Below are positions 36,826 through 50,900 of a DNA stretch of 64,000 bases, in pieces. Under the pieces are notes generated by a model. That model worked only from the letters and a program-made list of their open reading frames with translations. It was not told where the DNA came from and did not search any database. Source of the stretch: Onchocerca lupi (Eukaryota > Nematoda > Chromadorea > Rhabditida > Onchocercidae); assembly GCA_028564675.1 (NCBI GenBank), contig JAOVVO010000178.1:1-64000 (forward strand). The letters are read 5' to 3'. The stretch's first letter is position 1, and each line of letters starts with the position of its first letter. The translations under genes were made by a program, and so were the position numbers.

Positions 36826-39800
36826 GCACTTTAGTCAAAATTTTGTATCAGCGACAAGCTTGTTTTAAGAAATTCTGAAGCTTTTGACCTTAAAAAGGAA
36901 GGCTCAACAGGAAAACAGTGGCTGATCTTGAAGATAAATAGTTAGACAATTCTAATCGAAAATCATTGAGGCTATGCTTCAGTTTTGTACTCAATTAGCA
37001 ATACAATCAAATATCATCGGTACTTCATCGCAAAAATTCTCATTGTAGGAAGTTTTAATGTCAACACAGTTTAATGCAGTCCGATGCTTTCTATTTGAAG
37101 TGCCAAAATATCTTAAGTAAACAGTACTGTTGACTACCAGAAATATGGATAACTTCGACAGCTTGTTTAGATTCGAGTAATTCAACAAGCATATTATATT
37201 TGCATACATAGTTGAGCTGATATGTAAATTTGGAAAATGCCTTAAACAAACAATTATTATCCAGAACAGAAATATTCATTTTACCGGACCCACATAAGAA
37301 TGAAAAATGAATTCAAGCAATTTTTTTTTGCCCATGATTTTTCTTTCCATTTTTAACTTTTAACTTTTTTATTGCAACCGAAATTTTAATGAAAAATTTT
37401 TTACAAAAGCTCAAATTAATTTATCCAAAACTTAAAAAAAAAAAAAAAAACAAATCATTGTCAAAGTTTAAACAAAACTATTATGGTTAGCACTTATGGT
37501 ATTAGTGTCTCTGAAACTTTGTCAACAAAAAAAACGAAAAAAAGAAATGAACAAAAGTCTAAAACAGAGTGAAGAAATAAGTAAGAATTGTGCTTTTCAG
37601 AATAATTTCTGAAATTTCCAAGCCTTTTATTGTTGCAATAATGAATTGAGGGAGCAGAAGATGAAAAAACGACATCACTGCTTGAATTAATGCAAAAATC
37701 AATTGACTTCCTCCAGTTCTACCTTAACGCAAGATAATTATGCCTTCGATAATGAAGTTTTTGGCGCTGAATCTAATTATTTTCCTTCTTTTCACAAAAT
37801 TTATGCAACATTTCGAAGCTTCTATGAAATCAGTTTCTGTTTCAGGAGAGCATGAAGAGGAGTGATTACATTCTACTTCCCCGGGCTTAAAGATCTCAAT
37901 CAGAAAAAATTTAAAATAATATTTTTAAAAACAACTAAAATTTTTTAATATATTGCTTGCAAAATGTCAAAAAAAAAATCTCTAGAAATAATTTATTTGT
38001 GCCATAAAATGTCATGATAATTAGCAAACTTGTAAAATGCTGTCTTCATCATTTGATAAATGACAACGTCGGCACTTTGAAATTTGATGACGATCGTCCT
38101 GTCACCAATAATAAATTATGAGAATTGAACAAATAATGTGGCATGCGAAATAGGAAAGTAATGAAGTGAAAAAAGAATGAAAGTAAAGGCAGCAAAGCTT
38201 TTGCGTTTTTTTAGCATTCAGCATTTTCAATTTCAGTAAACTTTTTTTTTCCATTTTGTGCCAATCTTATCCTATTTTAATCTCAACCAATCGATTTAGC
38301 AGTATGAATAAGTAGCAAATGAGATTGAATCTCGAGAAAAGCTGCAATCATGAATTTGCGGTAAAATAGACGAGCCCATAAGCCTGAGCAAATACAAATT
38401 AAATTATATCATTATAGAATGCTCTAAGGCTTCAGAGAGGATTGATACAATGCCCTTATGGCCACTAATTCACCGATTCAAAAGTAAATTATGAATGATT
38501 GTAGCTGTGGCAACTGAATGAATGTTGACCAGAAGAAATTTTGCAAAATTCTGGTGAGCAAAGAGGAAACTAGCCATTATCTATTAACTGAAATTAAATT
38601 CAAATAGTATGAATAGTATGGAGGAAGTATTTGGGTGGCGTCGACTTTAATTAGTTGGAAAGAATCGCGTCATTATGATTTCTAACTCCTCTCTCTTTGA
38701 AAGTTGATTTGGCCGAGCGATGTTTAATTAAATAGATCGAAGCAAGCAATAAGTAACGATCATTTTTTATAAATAAACACCTAAAATCTTAAATTTTGAA
38801 ATTCATTTGAATCAATTTGCAAAATACAAATCCAAATCGATTAGATTGCGCCAAAAAATATTTAGTCGAGAAGAAAATATTTAAAAATGCATGAAAAAAG
38901 AATTCTTGATAACACTTAAACAGTGTAAGGAAAATAATATAATTTAATGAAAGTAATGAATGGAGTAAATCTAAGAATAATGAATATTCAGAAGAAAAGA
39001 TAGGCCAAGCGATATGTGATAAGGTAGCCAAGAGGACAATTAAAGAATACCTGAATCTTCCATGCAATAATGGGACATCTCAGAGGTTGGGTCAATTCTG
39101 ATAGGTTAATCCAGAACAATTATTTTAGATCACTAATTTTATTCATTGCAAAAGAGAATTAAATGATGAAAAATTTTCTACTGTTGTGAAGATCATACAT
39201 TACAACAGAAATGATGATTATATCCCATGCTGTGAAATACACAATGATGCTGCTTGACCCTTGACCCTTTAGATGACGAAAAATCTATACAATTCGGTAG
39301 GACAGGAGGACCGCGTTTTTAGATACATAAATTAGTCTTCCACATTATACGAAGGCTGAGGCTCTCCCAATTAGCAGTTTGCGTGTAGTTGATGGATGCA
39401 TGAAATCCTTCAATAATTAGGTCCTTCCTTTGCCATAATTAATGTGACTGAACAAAACGGATCAAAATTGATCTTATGCTTACCGTTGTTCATTTCTGTT
39501 ACACTTACGTGAAATATTGACGTGTTGACACGCAGATTGATGCAATCCTTCATTTATCACTTATTCCCTCCTCAAATTTACCAAACTGAAGGAATAAAAT
39601 CATTAAGCATATACTTTTAAGTATAATTTATCAGTTATGGCAAGCTATTATTATATTTAATTACTCTAACTTCCATCTTAATCTCATTCATTTGGTGTAA
39701 AGTAAACACTCTCTTCATTCTTTTCTTCCTGTATCTCATTACTAGCAGTATAATCACCGCGTTACTTTACAGCAATCTTTTTTTCTTTTTCTTAAATATA

Positions 39801-39879
39801 AAGGAAATGACATCTACTGCTATAAATTATAAATAACGTCAGCGATAATAACAATGATGATGGTAGTAATAACAATCAC

Positions 39880-39950
39880 GTTAATAAAAATAATAGTAAT
39901 AATGTAATATTAATAATAATAACAAAAATAATAATAATAATAATCGTTAT
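39880..39950. repeat. imperfect (AAT)n repeat
   Basis: Trinucleotide-like repeats of AAT and AAC with interruptions (AATAATAGTAATAATG, then AATAATAATAATAA). Confidence 0.85.
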
Positions 39951-42327
39951 CCACGCGAATATTGACGCATACTTCCCATTTTATGATGAAAAAAAATTAG
40001 TGCGAATTTTTTGTGATATTAAAACTACTGTATAAAATATCTCATGATTTATCCCGAAAATTATGACTGACACTTATCTTTGTTTTGACTATTCCTGGTA
40101 AGATTGAAATGTGATAAGGCATAAATTAAAAATTTAATTTGATAATTCAAATTCTTATTCATATTATAAAATTATTCATTAAGGAATTCAAATAAAAACT
40201 AAAATCCAGTTAAATTTTTAGCTTCAATTCTTAAACGTTACCGACAAACATATTCCATAAATACATCGAGATTCTTCGAAAATTCGTGAAAGTAAACATG
40301 ATGGGTTTTCAAAATTTTATTTCAAACATGAATTCCCTCAAGAATATCTTGCATACGCTTAAATTTCTTTTGCGCTAGCCTTTATCTATCAGTAATATCT
40401 TGTCATTTAGAGAAATTGTTGGTATCCTTTGATTTGAAAATTTTGATTTAAAAAAAAAAAACTTGCTATAGAAAAAGTTGGATTAACCGTACTTACCATT
40501 TATTCATAGAAAAGCAAAACTTTCTAGCAAGTTTTCCTTGCAATCCTTGTAACTTTAAAATTTTAAACAAAAAGTTTGACCATTACATCGAATAATTAGA
40601 AAATTTAAGTGCGAAAGAAATCGAGCACTTTCTAACAAATTATTGATAGACTAAGAAATATAGTTTTGAAAAATTGAAATATTTTATCTTACTGGGCCAC
40701 AGTTTTTTTTTTTTAAATTGAATTTCAGTTGGAATAAAATATTTTAATTTTTTAAAATTGTATTCCTCATATAAAGAAACGATTAAATTTGTATTTAAAT
40801 GAATAAAACTCGGAAAATGCAAGTGTTTGGAATCTTCGGAACTGGGATTTTTAAGGAAATTGTTGTGAAAAAATCGAAACATTCAAAAAGAGTGATAATA
40901 GATTGGAAATTTATTGCAACTTAATATGTAAACATTATTACAGCAGCAGTAGTAGCATGTATGTAAAAGCCAGAAATGTTAATATCTGTCGACATTATTG
41001 ATGATCGACCGCTTCAAGGGATTTCCTAGCTATTTATCTGTGTGCTATTCCATTCATCGAGCATTAATTACAGTAGCCTGATTGACAGACTCGTCGAGAA
41101 AATTTAATGAGAAATTGGACAGCCAATGATTTGCATTATTATTAAAATTCATTTAATACTTGTAATAAAATTTTTCCAATTATTTGTAATAAAATTCCGG
41201 ACGAAAGTCTTGTTGTACTTTACACAAAAGAATTTGAAAATTGTTATTCTTATGAAGAAAGGCGCATATTAAAACTGAAGTATTCGATGGTATTTTAAAA
41301 ATTTTATCTCTAAAATTAATGCTAATTAACAATATAGATGTACTGCATTATATTATTTCAAATTTGCAACCATCCATTCTAAATTCAACATTATTTTGTA
41401 GCAGCCATTTTAGAAAATAAAAATTTTAAAAAAATGTGGGAAAAATTCAAGGCGGATGAAGATTCAAGGAAATAATTCAGGAAATAGAAAAAATGGAATT
41501 AAAATTGATGAGCAAAGCATTTTTTAAAAAGTGAGGAGAAAAGTTTGAGGATGATGAAAATTCTGGATGTTAATGAAAAATTGTAAGTTATAATAGAACA
41601 AATTGTTGTTTGTTAGCTCTCAATCAAAAATTGCTGTATTTTTAAATTTATGAAAACTTTCGAAAGCAGCAACAGGTTTTGCTAAACTTCGTCTCATTCC
41701 ATCATTTTCTAAATTGAAAAAAGTTTGAATTCTAAAAATGTTTTGAAGAAGTCAAAAACTGGAACGGCTCGTTATATGGTTGGGGTCGCTCAGTGGAACG
41801 ATAAAACGAAACATCTCATTGTCACACTCAAAAGGACATCATATTATTTGCGAATATAAGCAAATATTTGAATATGTAAGAATAAGTATTCGATTATTCG
41901 AGTACTTCTTGAAAGAATACTTCTCAAAGCTTGTATTACATATTTTCTTCTCCCATCCTCGAACAGCCTCACTGATGAGTGCACTTACATTGAATGACAC
42001 TCTCAAAATCAATTCTCATTTGAAACTGCTAGTTCTGTTGAATTTATTAACTTTGCAAATCAAAAGTTATGATAAAAGATAAATTATTCAAATCAAACGT
42101 TGTGATTAAATATAAATTATTAATAATAGATTGATGTCAAATGAAAATAGAGATTAGAAGATCATTTGCATGGAAAAGATAACAAACATGCAAGAATAAA
42201 TTTCTATATGTTTTGTTATATGAATTCGATATATGCTAGATTAGAAATATGATGGCCTTGGCCGGCAACTTCAATAAATAGAAGGCTGATGTAGGAGGAT
42301 ACAGAAGATGCGCTTAGATTCCTTGGA

Positions 42328-42364
42328 AACGAACAAACGAGAATTTCCACGTCGTTTGTTTGTT
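42328..42364. repeat. 13-bp hairpin, one mismatch
   Basis: AACGAACAAACGA at 42328-42340 pairs with TCGTTTGTTTGTT at 42352-42364 (12 of 13) across an 11-base loop. No adjacent gene. Confidence 0.7.
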
Positions 42365-42828
42365 AGAATTTGTCAAAAGAAATTGCGACTTACTTTGATA
42401 ATAACTGCATGTCAAAGAAATCGCGGCTGAACAAAAGACAAGGTTAAACGACACTGAGAAGACCAGAAGAATGAAGAAATGGAATGGCTAAATCAATTAA
42501 TTGAATGAACTGATAAATTAATGCACTGGTGGGATTAATTGGATAATTAATCTGGGCTGCCTAACAAAATTGATTTAACGATTAATCTTTCACAATGTTT
42601 TAAAGAACGAAAAGAACGAGAAGTGATATGATTTATGGTGGGTGACCAGTTTGTTGGGAAGACAATAAATTTATAGCGGAAAGGTGGTGTACCAGCAAAA
42701 TGAAAATGTGTACATTTTGGAGAAGAAACAAAACCGATAGAGAAAATAAATATGGCAGGTGGTGATGAGACAGGTAAAGTACGAATGTGACTAATCAAAT
42801 GACAAGTGGCAACCTGTGCATGGAGAAA

Positions 42829-42853
42829 AAATGATGATGATGATGATGATGAT
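42829..42853. repeat. (GAT)n microsatellite
   Basis: About eight GAT/ATG trinucleotides without interruption, in noncoding DNA. Confidence 0.9.
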
Positions 42854-45800
42854 TTAGTGAGAATTAAAATGAATTATTGGCTAAAACACAATTGAACGAT
42901 TCATTCCCTCACATCGGAAAGTAATAACGAAAGTCTGAAGACAATTGGCTTTCTTGCTAGCACTGGCAAAGAGGATTGAGAGGGGATCGAGAAAAGGTTG
43001 TCAGCGAAACCCGTCAATTCAACTGACACTCGGCACTCAATCATATTTTCAACGCAACGAATCATCATCATTCCCAACTTGCGAATTTCTTCGAACTTTC
43101 TTCATTCCAGACTCCTCTTCTTAGATACCGATTTTTGAAAATTATCACTTATTATTACCGTCGTTGTTATTATCATCTCAACTGAAACTATCCTTATCAT
43201 CATCATCGTTCGTAACCGTCAGCTAGTTCAAGATATAGAGATAATGATACTTGGCAGACAGGAAAGAAATGATACATGTCTAGAAAAAATATTCTTATTG
43301 CGTTTTTCGTGAGCTTTTTTTATTTACATTTCAAAGTTTATTTGATGAGCAAAATATTGTTTAGGAACTAGCTGTGGAATATGGGTGTAAGGATAGATGA
43401 AGAGAAGTTTTTAGTAGTCGAAATGACATATAAATGCAATGAAGTAGGACGGATGAAAGGTTTGATAAATGCAAAATTCAAAATATTTCTTTTCAATTCT
43501 TCAATTTTTAAGCATTCGATCTTTGAATTTTGTGTTTTCTTCCATTCATCGTTGTGAAACATCTTCAGAGTACCTTAGAGCTCTTTTTTTTCTGCTCTTT
43601 ACTTAAATATCTCGAGAAATAAAATAGCGATATCAATTAATTTCGCAATCAAAATTAATTTATTTCAATGAACAGTCATGAGTTAAGTTTTGAACAATTA
43701 CCGTCTTAATCTATGAGTTAAAAAAAAATTTTTAGGAATCCATTAATGAATGGAAATCGACTGAAATCTTTGACAAATAGAGGAAAGCAAGAGGAATGCA
43801 TAAATTATGAAGCATGCTACTAGAAAATGAAAATGAATTGGCTGAATATTGGAGACATTTAGACAAGGGACTTTGCCATCTGTAGGCTGCAGGCGAAAAT
43901 AATTATTTTATGCTTCCTTATCTTTACGATATTGTTTTTTAATCTATTCACATAAAATCAATTTTATTGTCTATGTTAGAAGTGTGAGTTTCCGATCCAC
44001 TTGAAATTAATGCTTCATTTCTAAAGAATTAAGCTAAAAGTAAGAAAAATTAATTAAATATTTAATTTATTTAAATGAATGAGTTGTTAAAATATTTAAT
44101 ATATTTAAATAAATGAGATTTAAAGTGACAAAGGACTATTCTTTCGGAATGGAGATTGAAAGTATTGTGTTCACATCAACAAGACCAAGTTCTCTTACGT
44201 GTTATATTATCTCGGATAACAGAAAAGTTCGAGATAGCAATCTCGATGTCGATTTCTTAGTAAAACTATAAAGCGCAACCTTTCTGAAGGATTTTGAAAT
44301 TGTATATATAAAAAGAAAAATAGACCGGAGTGATAATGAAGAATGAAATGGAAAGGCATGTGAATGAATTCGATAAGCTGTGCAAATAGTTCAGCGATGT
44401 TTGACAAACTTTTTCGAATTTCGCAAAACTAAAATTGCATTCTTTTCTGTCATAGTGTCGCTCCATTTTGCCTTTTTTTTAGATTTAGATAGATGAAGAA
44501 TTGAAAGAAAAAAAAATATATATGAAATTTATATTTGAAATTATTTAACATTATGATGAAAAAAATTAACCGAAAAATTTTATGGGTTACAATCAGATAT
44601 TCGCAAAATCCTAACTTGGTCTTTTTTTTTTACCGCAAAAAACTATTCTTTCGCATAGAATTGAAATATTATTCCTATGCAAATAATAAATTTAACATAA
44701 ATGGTATAATTGCCCAATTACTTAATTCATGCTTTCAGTTTTTATTGTTGATTGCTTACATTTTAACGTACATAAATAATTACTGCGCTTTGAAAAGATA
44801 TTATTTCTTTTGACGTAAGCCTGAAATGATATTAACACTTCGAATTGAATTGTCTTTTTTAAGCGAAAACATGATCAAAAATCAATCAATGGTCATTCGA
44901 AAACCATTTAAGTCCTTGATCTCGGAAAATAAACAAATACAATTTTCAAATTGTGTATTCGCTTTCTACAACAGCAAAATATTTCATGTGTCAGATTAAA
45001 AATTTTGATATGCAAAAATGAAGAGATGAAAGGGCATTCCTATCAATTGCAAGAAAAAAACGAAAAGTAATGCGAGGAAGTTTGAAAAAAAAAACGATGC
45101 TATTTTTCATCAGTTTTTGCTGATGAAAAATATCAAAAAATAAATTGTTGCCTTCCGAAAGAAATTCATTTTTTAAAACAAATTTGAAATCAGAGAAAAA
45201 GCTCATTGCAGGTTTGATTTGCACGAGAATACAATCAAGGATTAATTGTGATTCAACATATTCTTCACTTCCAATTTGATTAGAACAAGAAAGTATTACA
45301 CAGGTTAAATAATTGACTTCCTTAAAAGAGCGATTCTTTCTGTCTGCAAATATAATATATAAAAGTTATTATGAAATTGCAATAAAACTCAATGCATTGA
45401 AAGTTCACTCTCGAGGTGAGATCAAGAATGTTGTCGTTGGAGGAAAATTCTGGATGACTACAGTCGTAATGAGAAGAAACAAGCGATTAATCTCGTTGAA
45501 GAATCTAGAATTCTTGAACTATGAATCTAAATGATTATTAAGTTCATGTGACTGATTATTTTCACAAAAAAGATCTAAAGATTCAAACCTTTGTATTCAA
45601 ATCTTTTTCACTGATCGAATTTACTTCACTGATTTTTTTTCATCAAAATTAATAAATGAAATTAATGAGCTCATTCGTCATTGGATTTACCAAAAAACAA
45701 ACATTATTACCAAAATACTTATCCTATTGCAGTTTTTCAATCTTTTCATACAAATTACAATTAGGCTAGAAATTAATGTTTAAAAAGACTGCGATTAAAA

Positions 45801-47807
45801 ATTTCGTTGAAATCCATAGAATGACAAATAATTATCACCACAATCAACATTTTTTAACCATTTTTACGAGACTACAATTGATAACTTCGTTCGCATTTTC
45901 TTTTCCGGCTTAAAAAAAAATGCTTCTATCGCTTCTACTGTAATATGACTTTTTTTATTCCTGCAGAAGAAGTTCTTATCATAACGCATGGAGGCAATGA
46001 TGATAATTGATAATTGATACTGATTATTAGTGACTATCAGTGACAGTATTAAAGTGACAAACACATCAGCTCAAGGATGAAGTTGGTAGACAAAAAAAAA
46101 GTAGCACAAATAAGTACATATTTCTTTATTCATTCTAAAAATTGCTTGAAAATAGAACAAAAAATGCTGAAAATTTCTTTCACATCTATTTTCTTTAATG
46201 GTGGACAAAGCTTTGGAAAATAAATTGATTTATAATGACTATTATCGAGCTATTCTGGATAAAGTATTGTTGAATTGACAGCTTGTTAAGAGTAGTATTC
46301 TAATGAAGTGTTATCAAGAAATTCAGTTAGATGAATTAACTGATAAGACGAAATTTACTTGATTTATCTCATTGGCGGTAAATATGATTCATTTATTGAT
46401 TTGATGAAATTTATCCAAGTGTGAATTTTTTCAAACAAGCAAAACTTTTATCGCTCTTTATTAAAGGTAGGAATTTTTAATAAAATATATCTTTCATTTA
46501 TTTAATTCCTTCTGTCTTTAAAAAAATTTTCAATAATTAATGAATAAGCTCTCAAAAGATCAAGAAAAGGTGTATTCCTCGAACTTGGAGGAGATAAAGA
46601 GTTGGATGACTGTTGGTTTTACCATTGATTTCATTCAATATTTCTTTAATTTGATTTCATGCTCATCGATCCAGAATGTCAAATGTGCGTCAAGCAGTAG
46701 TGCATTAACAAAGATCTTTTATTCCTAATTTTAGACAGCTTATAGCCACTTTTCTTCCAAGTTTCTCTCCTTTGGATGACTCACCGATAGCATGTAATTT
46801 CTCATTGAAACTTGATTATGGACAGGGAAGTTTCTTCTACCTGGTAATATCAGGTGGTTTTGAAATCATCACTAGAGTATCCTAGTATACTCATTTCTTT
46901 TTTTTTTTCATTATCAAATTAATTCTTCATAAAAATATCAAAGATGCTGTGGAATGCTCATATCAAAATCCATAACATCATCGTTAAGAGAAAAAATGAT
47001 GAGCGGGAAAAAATTTTTGTCGATGAAATTAGCGAGATTTCAATGATTTAGCTAATTAGTTTCCATCGAACTAGTGGAATGCAAGTTCTTAGAGAAAATT
47101 TCATTTAGTGTTCATATGACGATAGTTACACTAAGTGATGAAATTTGAAAAAATTTTCTTCAATTTTCATTTTGACTCATTGAAAGACTAAATGAATATT
47201 TCGCATTTCTTATTTACCGCAAAAATTAGTTAAAATTTTTGAAATTATTTGATAGCATTAGTGAATTGTATGAAAATTTGAAGGATTTAAAAAAGTTATT
47301 TGTTAAAAAATTCATTTAGCAACGTCTACTTAAAAAAAACTCTCTTATTTATGACTTCTTAGGTAAGTATTCAACGACCAGATTTTGAAATTACTGGCGC
47401 TCAAACAGTCAAAATTTCAAAAAAAAAAAAAAAAAATCGAAATGCTGTTATTCAGCAGTAACAGTATAGCAATAGTTTTGAAAATGAAAAAAGATATCTG
47501 TCAGTTTGAGACGTCTGATTGTTCATCAGCAACGTTGGTGTGTACATCGTGATCGTCGAGTCAATTGATTGTCAGTTAGCATCTTCGGTTTGTCGCATTT
47601 TTTAGTGTAATTATGAAAAGTTCATTCGACAAGTAACATTGAAAGGCTTATCGAAAAAAAAAGGTGCAAGAATAAATAGATAAAAAGGGATATTCTCAAA
47701 ATTTCAATTTCAAATAAATCACATTCAATTGGGCTAAAAATGCGTTTTTTTCTTTTCTTTTTTTTTTTTTTCAATTTAAAGCGCATTTAAAATCAAATGC
47801 AATTTTC

Positions 47808-47965
47808 CAGCAAATCTATATAAATAAAAATGTAAATGTTCGTCGTTATTTGCCGCACGACGTTTCAAGTTCTTCACCGATTGATTTGAAATTTTGATGC
47901 AACGTTGCATTTAAATTGGCGCATGTTTAAGAATTTTCGGATTAGCTGAAACCGACCATACGGAA
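47808..47965 (+). mobile_element. possible degenerate transposon-end fragment
   Basis: The segment begins ATCTATATAAATAAAAATG and continues through TTCGTCGTT...GACGTTTCAAGTTCTTCACCGATTGATTTGAAATTTT. The combination of a TATATAAATAAAAATG-type start, a GTTCGT box and a GACCGATTTG-like box resembles the termini of repeats that I recall as widespread in animal genomes, often attributed to Helitron-type or related elements. It is also less AT-rich than its flanks. The resemblance is from memory and approximate; no transposase frame is present. Confidence 0.3.
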
Positions 47966-50900
47966 CATGGCCAGCTCCAGCTATGGATGAATAAATTCTG
48001 AATATGGCGAGTTCGCTTCATTTAATAAACTAAGCATCAAATGAATGTATAAAAAAACGCGTAAAGGCTGCATTTCTTTTTATGAACAATTAACATCTGC
48101 AAGGTAGCTAGTAGTTAATGAGAAACGTTTAGCGATCAGCGATCATTTAAGTGCTGTGGATTAAAACAAAACTATCAAATCGTTCTCATGTCTTTGAAGA
48201 TTGACTTATTTCTGGGAAGAATTAACAGCAGTCACTAAAGAAAAATTTAGCGAAATTAAATAGGTTTTCACACTTCCAATAACCATTTCTTGCTTGTCTA
48301 AGCCATTCTTACAAATGACTTTGATACACATATTCATTCATATACAAAAGAAACTGAATGAATGTCAACTGATTAATATCACACTAAGCTAAGAAAGCTG
48401 ATCAAAGAAATGGGATTTCGAACACTAAAGATCAAGAATACACAGCTGCTTACAGTAAAGAACTTGAAAGTTAAAAACTTAAAAAGATATTAATTTAGCA
48501 CGCCACAAAAATCAAAAATGGACAAGCAAAACAAAAAATTATAGGCAGTTTTTTATAAAAATAAAAAAAGTATGGCTAATTGGAAAAATGTTATGTTTTA
48601 CGATAAATGAAATGTTAAAACAGGAAATAGAAGGCTAGTCCAAAAAGTGAAAATACAAAATTGAGTATAAAAAAGAATTTGGTTTATCCAAACTTTTTTT
48701 CGCAAATTCTCGCAAATTGAAATTAAGCTCTTAATGGTGAAAACAACAACAAGGAGCCTAGTAATTGCTAGGTCTCTCATTAAATAATCACGAAATTGGC
48801 TTTTATCGGAAATCTCACCAGAACACATGTGCAAAAAATGCTGATGTTTTCAGTTCCCGCAAATGATTGCAAGCACTTCAGGAAATTTTTAATTTGAAAT
48901 TTTTCTTCTGATGTCTGAATCAATTCCACATAAAAATTTGTATGTAATTCTGGAGTTGCATAAAAGCATTGTTGCTAGTAACCGATCAAATAATTCAGCA
49001 ATTTACTGGAATCGAGAATATCCACACTGGTTGTTTATTCTTCCAGATAAGAAAACTATTAGTAATCGAAATATTTCAATACTGCAAATATCTAGTGGTT
49101 ATAAATACTTTCACCATATTGTTTGCATCGATGTAAAATTCAAGTTAGATGTTACAGATGTTCACAAGTAGGTTAGCAAGTAGTCTGACTTGAGAGTATA
49201 AATTTCAAGGTATGAAATTACAATTTGTAAGATATTAATATACAAGCTATAACTATAACTCTCATTTGTTGACATTCATAACCATTCATTTCATCAATTT
49301 CTAATAAATTTTCAAATTTGTGCAATTTTTCGAAGAATCACTTTTTACATGTATGTCGTTATTTTCAGTATAGATAAGTCAATTTTTTTTACTTTTGATT
49401 GGATGCTTTTAAATAATAGTTCCTAGCTACATTGATTTAATTAATTTCATTAATTTTAAGGCTTCTTTAATTCAATTGTGCTATTCATTGAACACTTTCT
49501 TTTAATTTTATGCCATTTAGAAATTCTAACTTTGTGCAAATTTAGCAACAGTCAACGATGAATAGCACAATTTTTCTATCATTATCATATTATATGTGAA
49601 ACAATATTTTTGCTTTATTTCTATCCAAATCCGGGATCTTAGCATTGGTAGATTAAAGAACATGTGATGTTGTGTTATTTTGACAAATTTGTTGATAGCG
49701 ACATTTCAATTACAAACAAATGTTTAATTTCCTACAAGCAATTCGACTAATCCTCTAACCATTTCTTCCTTTTTCAAGCCACTTAATTGAATAAATGTGA
49801 TGAGTTCTTTTTTTTTCATCGAATTGCCAATTTTCGAATTAGTTAACGAATATCCAGTTTTCTTGGACAAATAAGTATGTTTCATCAATCATTATTTGTA
49901 TGTATAATATGGTTATAGTTTCAATAAATGTCACATTCCAATTCAAACCTACTTAATTGTCATACTTTCTTGTGAAAGAAAGAAAATTATACTTAGTTTG
50001 TGAATTGATTATTTTTGTTTTCTGAATTTCTTAATTTAAAAATTTTTCTTAGTCTGAAATTCATTCGAATCAGCAAGAAATTGAGCTAAAATGAAATAAA
50101 ATACTTGATTTCTCGCCTAATCATGATTTGAATGCCATCATCAATGATAAGTTCATCGCAATTTATTACAAAAACGGAAATAAAAAATCGCTTTTCATTT
50201 GAAGAAAAAATGATTTAAAAATAAAAATGCACATTGTATAACAAATCTTTGACAAATAAAAGCTCATTAAGTTTCATTTTTTTTCTTTTTTAATATTAAT
50301 GATCGAAATGTTGGTTAATAGATTAATATCAAATGATTTTTTCGAGGAATGTTAGCAGCTTTAATAAAAATTGAAACCATTTGCTTGTCATTTTTTTTGT
50401 AATTGTAACAAATAAAATGTGAATGAAGAAATTTGCATTTTCAGAAATATAAAGTTTGAATGATCTAACACTAAACAAGAATCCTCTTTTATTGCCTTCA
50501 ACATCTCAGCTCAGCATTTCGTTCAGCCCATCCTTAATAAATTCATTCCATTATTCCATCTTTATTGACCATACATTCCTTTCGATTCAAAAATTTCAAC
50601 TGCTTGTATCATCGAATGAACTAGTTCTTAAATTAGAATATCCATTCTATTCCATTTTTTCCTTTTAATGATTCGTTCCATTTCATCCATTTAAAATTAG
50701 CGATCTATTCAGTCTTTTTTCGAAAAACTCCAATTCATTCTTTCCATTATCTCAAATATAGCTTAAGTGAAAAACTATCAGTACTTAACCTTTTTCCATC
50801 CATTCAAAGCAAGGATTTATTCAGCCTTTTTTGAGAAACTTCACTTTATTCTTCCCAATATCTCAAATGTAGAATTGTTTAAAATGAAGGACCGTTAGTA

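Noticed and set aside
42547..42798. 83-codon minus-strand open frame with proline and serine
   Set aside because: No flanking splice sites that extend it and no recognisable family; its composition follows the local sequence.
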